Part shown: positions 62,741-64,000 of the stretch, piece after piece
Numbering within the stretch: position 1 is the first letter of the stretch
Layout: each line of letters starts with the position of its first letter
From: Nocardia asteroides
Lineage (GTDB): Bacteria; Actinomycetota; Actinomycetes; Mycobacteriales; Mycobacteriaceae
NCBI GenBank assembly: GCA_019930625.1
Contig: CP082844.1
Coordinates: 992,001-1,056,000, forward strand
DNA: 64,000 nt
Direction: 5' to 3'
Notes under the pieces: generated by a model
The model's database searches: none
What the model saw: the letters and a program-made list of their open reading frames with translations, nothing else
Told to the model about the DNA's origin: nothing
Translations under genes and position numbers: made by a program

Positions 62741-63216
62741 CCTCGACCATCCCAGCCACGCTGGCTTTCTCCGAGACGCCGCGCTCCCGGTGCGAGTTCT
62801 ACCGGCGGGTGTGTTCGCTGCCCACCGTGGTCGAACCCACCACTGGGCGAATCACGATGCAGACCAGACAAGTCGGCGCGATCATGATGCCCACCAACCT
62901 CGCCCGTCAGGTGAAGTCCAGCCTCGACGCGCGAGGTGTCGCGCCGTTGTCGATCATCGGCCACCCACGCGCCGATATGTGGACCTTCCTCGTGCGTTCG
63001 GACATGCGCCCCATCGGCGACCCCACCGTCATCGCGCAACTCTGGCGCGCGCGGGTCGTGGTGATCCGCGAGGGCGACAATGCCTTACCCTCCCCCGCAC
63101 CCGACCCGCTGATGGTTCGCACCTGGGTCTCACCGGCTACCGGGACATTCCGCCCCTCCGGCGCAGTGGTCATCGAGTGCGCCCGGGCGTGCCTATCGCA
63201 GCAGGCCGGGCGATGA
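62737..63216 (+). CDS. Conserved actinobacterial protein of unknown function
   Basis: A 159-residue soluble alpha/beta protein (RQVGAIMMPTNLARQVKSSL; PLSIIGHPRADMWTFLVRSD; LWRARVVVIREGDNALPSPA). Proteins with this pattern occur next to DUF5753-type regulators in actinobacteria, as here. They vaguely recall prim-pol-like proteins, but I see no catalytic motif. Overlaps with both neighbours suggest a shared transcript. Confidence 0.65.
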   Translation: MTSTIPATLAFSETPRSRCEFYRRVCSLPTVVEPTTGRITMQTRQVGAIMMPTNLARQVKSSLDARGVAPLSIIGHPRADMWTFLVRSDMRPIGDPTVIAQLWRARVVVIREGDNALPSPAPDPLMVRTWVSPATGTFRPSGAVVIECARACLSQQAGR

Positions 63217-63434
63217 ACAACGACAGTAGGCAGTCACCGTGTCCTGACGAGTCCGACGTTTGTCTCTCGGTCCTGATTTCCAGCGTTCGAATGGAATTCG
63301 CTTCCTGCGTTACCGCCGCGCTGGTTTTCGTTTGTGACGTGGCCGCCCGGCGCCCCGGAACTGTCGCCGTCTACCCCGGCCAATGCACCGGCCTGCCCCG
63401 CCTGCCCAACGAACGGCTCTACCTTCTGCCCTGA
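63213..63434 (+). CDS. Small protein, 73 residues
   Basis: It begins by ATGA overlap with the preceding gene. The middle is hydrophobic (EFASCVTAALVFVCDVAARR) and four cysteines are present (SPCPDE, DVCLS, SCVTA, VFVCD). Function is unknown. It is the last of the overlapping set before the DUF5753-type gene. Confidence 0.5.
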   Translation: MNNDSRQSPCPDESDVCLSVLISSVRMEFASCVTAALVFVCDVAARRPGTVAVYPGQCTGLPRLPNERLYLLP

Positions 63435-63538
63435 TCACACCCTTGCGCCTCCGGGAGCGCTCCCCCACGCCCAGCGACCACACCCGGTGGATCCCCACCA
63501 GATTCTTCAACCGCCGAAATTGGATGAAAGGTTAGATT

Positions 63539-64000
63539 ATGTCCTACTCCAGCTGGTACGCCGTGGCCGATGGCGGCCTGGAGACGTTGCAGCGCAGCCT
63601 GATCGACATCGAGTCCACGACCAAGCATCAGCGCGGCTACAGTCCCGAAATCCTGCCTGGCCTCGTCCAGACCCTCGACTACGCCCGCGCGATCCTGTCC
63701 AGGTGCACGACCGTGCTCGGCGTGCCTGACGACAGCGAGGCGACCGCGGCGGTGCGGATGCAGCGCCAGGCCGTGCTTGACGCCCCCGGGCACCGCTTCC
63801 ACCTGCTGATCGGTGAAGCCGCATTGCGGCGCACCGTGGGCAGTCACGCGATCATGGCCGCACAGATCCGCCGGCTCGGTGACATCCTCACCCAACGCGA
63901 CAACGTCGATATCGGCGTCATCCCTCTCGATGCCGAGTTCATCGGCCAGGCTGAGAATTTCGTCATCCGCGACGAGTCCGGCGTCGATATCGAGACCGTC
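63539..64000 (+). CDS. DUF5753-type regulator domain protein (cut by window end)
   Basis: The 154 visible residues match the DUF5753 (Scr1-type, antitoxin-like) domain: STTKHQRGYSPEILPGLVQT, YARAILSRCTTVLGVP, RMQRQAVLDAPGHRFHLLIG, EAALRRTVGSHAIMAAQIRR, DIGVIPLDAEFIGQAENF. The usual N-terminal XRE HTH is missing; the protein begins directly with the sensor part. In actinobacteria this domain normally pairs with a small DUF397 partner, which may lie beyond the window. The ATG at 63539 is fixed by frame, with AAAGG upstream. Confidence 0.82.
   Translation, partial: MSYSSWYAVADGGLETLQRSLIDIESTTKHQRGYSPEILPGLVQTLDYARAILSRCTTVLGVPDDSEATAAVRMQRQAVLDAPGHRFHLLIGEAALRRTVGSHAIMAAQIRRLGDILTQRDNVDIGVIPLDAEFIGQAENFVIRDESGVDIETV

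Overview
This is a high-GC actinobacterial chromosome segment, most likely Nocardia or a close mycolic-acid-forming relative. The family assignment is inferred from the nocardial-type NRPS, FadD, acyl-CoA dehydrogenase and flavin monooxygenase genes and from codon usage. Positions 1 to about 19,900 look like ordinary chromosome. The remainder, starting at a tRNA-Arg gene, looks like an integrated conjugative element whose right end lies outside the window.

Chromosomal part: the N-terminus of one NRPS (cut by the window edge) follows a 2446-residue NRPS (A-T-C-A-T-C plus a degenerate A domain). Upstream lie a 47-codon ORF and a LuxR-type regulator, all on the minus strand. Next come a secreted M23 peptidase, a nitronate monooxygenase, an SCO5389-family protein with a strong terminator behind it, an HD-domain protein and a FadD-type ligase. 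A decayed stretch, an ArsR/CDF metal-efflux pair, an acyl-CoA dehydrogenase and a Baeyer-Villiger-type monooxygenase complete this part.

Element, left part (19.9-35.3 kb): tRNA-Arg(CCT) is overlapped antisense by the 3' end of a large serine recombinase gene. A type IV secretion/conjugation block follows: PrgI-VirB4 fusion ATPase, VirB6-like protein with a repeat-rich tail, VirB2-like small membrane protein and a sigma-like protein, all leftward. A DNA methylase with a partner, a TraD/TraG-like coupling protein, a replication-relaxation protein and a transglycosylase-NlpC/P60 hydrolase run rightward. Between the two arms lies an array of TATCC repeats at exact 11-bp spacing: seven direct copies, a 16-bp palindrome and five inverted copies. 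It is a strong candidate for an origin or control locus.

Element, middle (35.3-42.3 kb): a complete, overlapping tnsA-tnsB-tnsC-tniQ operon of Tn7 type. Its TniQ is 1022 residues long and carries a C-terminal series of helix-turn-helix and winged-helix segments. There is no CRISPR array or Cas gene, and I could not recognise transposon ends.

Element, right part (42.4-64 kb): a cutinase-like protein that lacks the nucleophile serine; a leftward operon built around a MoxR-type AAA ATPase and a metallopeptidase-like/VWA protein with several small partners; and a MinD-like/BTAD fusion. A cell-surface operon follows, with a VirB8-like membrane protein, a lipase-like protein that also lacks its serine, an intact cutinase and a glycine-zipper protein, preceded by a 31-residue hydrophobic peptide. 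The end holds regulators (two MmyB-like proteins, an HTH-TPR-type protein with a kinase-like partner, a run of small overlapping genes and a DUF5753-type protein cut by the window end). The 16-bp palindrome at 28.7 kb recurs at 51.0 kb, linking the transfer control region to the MoxR/VWA promoter region.
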